Positions 5,880-8,305 of a stretch of 8,305 nt of DNA are shown piece after piece (the stretch's first letter is position 1; each line of letters begins with the position of its first letter). The DNA comes from Actinomycetes bacterium (GTDB lineage Bacteria; Actinomycetota; Actinomycetes; S36-B12; UBA10799): contig JAKOZM010000021.1 of assembly GCA_029779995.1 (NCBI GenBank), positions 1 to 8,305 on the forward strand, in the 5' to 3' direction. Made by a program: the position numbers and the translations under genes. Under the pieces are notes generated by a model. That model was not told where the DNA came from. It searched no databases and saw nothing but the letters and a program-made list of their open reading frames with translations.

Positions 5880-7523
5880 ATGGCGCTGCACCCCCACGAC
5901 TCTCCGGACCTCCGGAAGGCGCGCGGGGCCTTCTTCACTCCCGAGGCTGTGGCCCGATATGTCACAGAGTGGGCGATACGCAAGCCCTCTGATCGGGTCT
6001 TGGAACCCTCCTGCGGCGAGGCCGTCTTCCTGCTCGAGGCTGGCGCCCGCTTGGCCGAACTAGGGGCGCCTACGGGCCTCCGGGGTCACCTGCACGGTGC
6101 CGAGCTCCACGCGCACTCAGCTGATATGGCCCGCCATCTGCTTCATGCCGCAGGGCACGAAGCCAAAATCGCTGTGGGCGACTTCCTCCGAAGCGAGCCC
6201 GAGGCGGCATATGACGCCGTGATTGGTAACCCGCCTTATGTCCGCTACCAGGCCTTCGCAGGAGAGACGCGAGCCGCGGCTCAGCGCGCCGCGCTCCGGG
6301 CGGGCGTAACACTTACAAGTCTTGCGAGCAGCTGGGCCGCCTTCACTGTGCACTCGGCGCTGCACGTGCGCGAGGGGGGACGACTCGGGCTTGTCCTCCC
6401 AGCCGAGATCCTGACGGTCAATTACGCGGCGCCTGTGCGTGAGTTCCTCATGAAGGCCTTCGGGCGGGTGCGACTGGTGCTGTTCACCGAGCGAGTCTTC
6501 CCAGGCGTGATGGAGGACGTAGTTCTGCTCCTGGCCGAAGGTCGCGGAGAGGGGCCGACTGACCACTGCGAACTCCTCCAGACCCGCAACGGGGAGACCC
6601 TGAGCGTCTTGGCCGAGTCGGACGTCCGCCGCTGGTCCCCCGGCGGTGAAGATCGTTGGTCCGGCGCCCTCCTGCCCGCCGCCGCGGCCCATGCGTATGC
6701 CGCCGCTGTCCAGTCCCAGGACATCGTCCCCCTCTCTGCATGGGGCGACACGACCTTGGGCATGGTGACGGGCAACAACAAGTACTTCACTCTCCGGGGG
6801 GACGACGTCCGAAGGCTCGGCCTTGAGGAGGGGGACGTCGTTCGCCTGTCACCCCCCGGCAGTCGGCATCTGCGGGGCTTGTCCATCACGGCCACCGCTC
6901 TTGAGGCCCTTGATGACGCTGGTTCTGCCACGTGGCTCTTCCGGCCGGCGGGGGAGCCGTCCAAAGCGGCTAAGCGGTACATCTCGGCCGGCGAGCAGGT
7001 CGGCGTCGAGACGGCATACAAATGCCGTGTGCGAAGCCCTTGGTGGCGTGTTCCCTACCTGCGTCCAGCCGATCTGTTGCTGACGTACATGAACGCGGAT
7101 ACGGCCAGGTTGTGCACGAACATTGCTGGCGTCCACCATCTGAACTCTGTGCACGGTGTGTATTTGTTGCCGGAACTCCGCTCGTTGGGACGGGACCTCC
7201 TCTCCCTGGCATCCCTGAACAGCGTGACCCTTCTCGGCGCCGAACTCGTCGGGCGCTCCTATGGCGGCGGCATCCTCAAACTTGAACCGCGTGAGGCAGA
7301 CCGCTGGCCCATGCCTTCTCCGATCCTGATTGAGGGGCGCACCAGTCAGCTCCGCGGCGTCCGCCGGCGGGTCCGAGACCTATTGGCAGCAGGACGCGTC
7401 TTTGAGGCCTCTGAGCACGTCGACGCCGCCCTTTGGGGGGGACATGACCACGACCTCCTCACCATCCGGCAAAGTCGTGCTCAGCTTCATCAACGCCGAG
7501 TGGAGCGTTCTCGGTCTAAGTAG
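5880..7523 (+). CDS. N6-adenine DNA methyltransferase (TaqI/Eco57I-like, gamma class)
   Basis: The 547-residue protein should transfer a methyl group from S-adenosylmethionine to the N6 of adenine in a specific DNA site, protecting host DNA from a partner nuclease. Motif order is that of the gamma class: FFTPEAV (18-24, motif X region), motif I VLEPSCGEAVFL (40-51), an acidic motif II near Glu75, motif III Asp101-Phe102, and the catalytic motif IV NPPY (117-120). GGRLGLVLPAEIL follows, as in M.TaqI. The region after about residue 240 is the presumed target-recognition domain. There is no nuclease domain, so it is not a fused type IIG enzyme. ATG 5880 has AGGA seven bases upstream and opens the conserved segment; an earlier in-frame GTG at 5835 lacks support. 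The last eight bases overlap the convergent putative nuclease gene. The methyltransferase call is secure; the recognition sequence is unknown. Confidence 0.93.
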   Translation: MALHPHDSPDLRKARGAFFTPEAVARYVTEWAIRKPSDRVLEPSCGEAVFLLEAGARLAELGAPTGLRGHLHGAELHAHSADMARHLLHAAGHEAKIAVGDFLRSEPEAAYDAVIGNPPYVRYQAFAGETRAAAQRAALRAGVTLTSLASSWAAFTVHSALHVREGGRLGLVLPAEILTVNYAAPVREFLMKAFGRVRLVLFTERVFPGVMEDVVLLLAEGRGEGPTDHCELLQTRNGETLSVLAESDVRRWSPGGEDRWSGALLPAAAAHAYAAAVQSQDIVPLSAWGDTTLGMVTGNNKYFTLRGDDVRRLGLEEGDVVRLSPPGSRHLRGLSITATALEALDDAGSATWLFRPAGEPSKAAKRYISAGEQVGVETAYKCRVRSPWWRVPYLRPADLLLTYMNADTARLCTNIAGVHHLNSVHGVYLLPELRSLGRDLLSLASLNSVTLLGAELVGRSYGGGILKLEPREADRWPMPSPILIEGRTSQLRGVRRRVRDLLAAGRVFEASEHVDAALWGGHDHDLLTIRQSRAQLHQRRVERSRSK

Positions 7524-8305
7524 TCGGTGATCGGCGCTTTGCGCGCGCCTCCGTGTGGAAGTTGACGGGGGAGTTGTCGAGGATGCGCGCGATCATCACC
7601 GCGAAGAAGCGACCGGGATCCAGCTCGTCCGGCACGGCCTCGCGGTAAAGGGAGACGGGGACGACGTCCTCGATGTCAATGGTGGGCTCTCCCGCCTCCA
7701 CCTCGACGAGAGCGACTTCCTCCTGTGCTCCAGCCTCGATCGGGCCGGAGTCCTCCTCCGGCTCTGGATCTGCGGGCTCCTGCGACTTGGTCAGGTCAGG
7801 CAGGACCAGGGCAACTGCGTCATAGGCGTCATCCTCCCGGCCCAACTTGATGAGCAAGTCGATGAGCCACTCGGCTGTGTCCGCCTCGGTCTCGAGTGCC
7901 AACGCGCTGAGCGAGTAGAAGAAGCCGAGTGCAGCCTGCGGGTGGCGCAGGCGGAGATTCTTGGCGTCGCCGTAGCTCTCCTCGACGCGATTTGCTGCGT
8001 TCTTGCCGAAGGAGGAATCCATCCGCTTCGTGGAGACCATGAGCTCCGGTCCTGTGGCCCATCGGCTCATCACAACGTCAACCTGCTTGACGTAGTTCTT
8101 GCCTAGGAGGTTGGCAGAGCTCAGGCCGCCGACGCCTCGCTCGATCCGCTGCCACAGTGCGGGCCGATCCTTCTTCGGGAGCTTCTCGACGAAGTCCTTG
8201 ATCTCAGACGGCAACACGCGCGGCGTGCTGGCACGGGGCCACACGCGGTCGGCGTCGAAGCCAGCCCGTCGGAACTCGTAGGCGACCCACACGTCGAGGG
8301 CGAGT
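7516..8305 (-). CDS. Putative restriction endonuclease partner of the methyltransferase (5' end outside window)
   Basis: At least 262 residues are encoded; the frame stays open to the window edge (codons before GTG 8292 read LALD), so the true start lies outside. Numbering from codon 8290-8292, a compact region near 60-128 is the likely catalytic core: Asp72 in QVDVVM, Glu83 in PELM, then STK with Lys89, followed by SSFGKN and YGDAKNLRLRHPQAALGF. This resembles a PD-(D/E)xK nuclease fold with the usual acidic residue before xK replaced by Ser87. Residues 170-210 form a strongly acidic linker with no Lys or Arg. A C-terminal segment, LDPGRFFAVMIARIL, follows. Tail-to-tail placement against a solitary type II-like methyltransferase supports an endonuclease role. 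I do not recognise the exact family, so the nuclease function is inference from context and motif resemblance. Confidence 0.6.
   Translation of the reverse strand, partial: LALDVWVAYEFRRAGFDADRVWPRASTPRVLPSEIKDFVEKLPKKDRPALWQRIERGVGGLSSANLLGKNYVKQVDVVMSRWATGPELMVSTKRMDSSFGKNAANRVEESYGDAKNLRLRHPQAALGFFYSLSALALETEADTAEWLIDLLIKLGREDDAYDAVALVLPDLTKSQEPADPEPEEDSGPIEAGAQEEVALVEVEAGEPTIDIEDVVPVSLYREAVPDELDPGRFFAVMIARILDNSPVNFHTEARAKRRSPTT

Noticed and set aside
7555..8106. 183-codon plus-strand frame opposite the putative endonuclease
   Set aside because: It is the mirror frame of a longer minus-strand gene that continues beyond the window and contains conserved-looking blocks.
7516..8305. Identification of the nuclease as a named family such as XamI
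   Set aside because: The visible motifs do not match what I recall of that family; only a generic, partial PD-(D/E)xK-like pattern can be supported.
1..8305. Direct repeats marking attL/attR or a tRNA attachment site
   Set aside because: No long direct repeat pairing the integrase end with another site, and no tRNA-like sequence, was seen by eye.

Overview
The window looks like accessory DNA from a high-GC actinomycete (Actinomycetota). GC content is high throughout, third codon positions are mostly G or C, and GTG starts occur. The genus cannot be settled from the sequence. The gene set (tyrosine recombinase, Abi/HEPN protein, excisionase-like HTH protein, ABC transporter, DNA methyltransferase, putative nuclease) suggests an integrated element or defence-rich island. 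No attachment-site pair or element boundary is visible.

Left part (1-1495): the 3' part of a phage-type tyrosine integrase, with its catalytic set intact, ends inside a perfect 21-bp inverted repeat that overlaps its stop codon. A complete Abi-like protein with the HEPN R-x4-H motif follows on the same strand.

Middle left (1532-2160): two small minus-strand genes. A 63-residue excisionase/MerR-type helix-turn-helix protein with a strong ribosome binding site lies upstream of a 111-residue protein I do not recognise. The 101-bp gap between them holds a GTGCAC-based inverted repeat. The HTH gene is divergent from the ABC operon across a 124-bp gap.

Middle (2285-5784): a two-gene ABC operon of the MacB/LolCDE type, an ATPase overlapping a 936-residue FtsX-like permease. 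The permease carries one very large extracytoplasmic domain, and its codon usage changes sharply between its N-terminal and C-terminal parts.

Right part (5880-8305): a gamma-class N6-adenine DNA methyltransferase (TaqI/Eco57I-like, NPPY motif) faces a minus-strand gene tail to tail with an 8-bp overlap. The second gene runs off the window. It looks like a candidate restriction endonuclease with a possible degenerate PD-(D/E)xK centre and a strongly acidic linker. Together they probably form a type II restriction-modification system. The nuclease assignment is inference and is the part most worth following up.

No tRNA, rRNA, CRISPR array or insertion sequence was seen.
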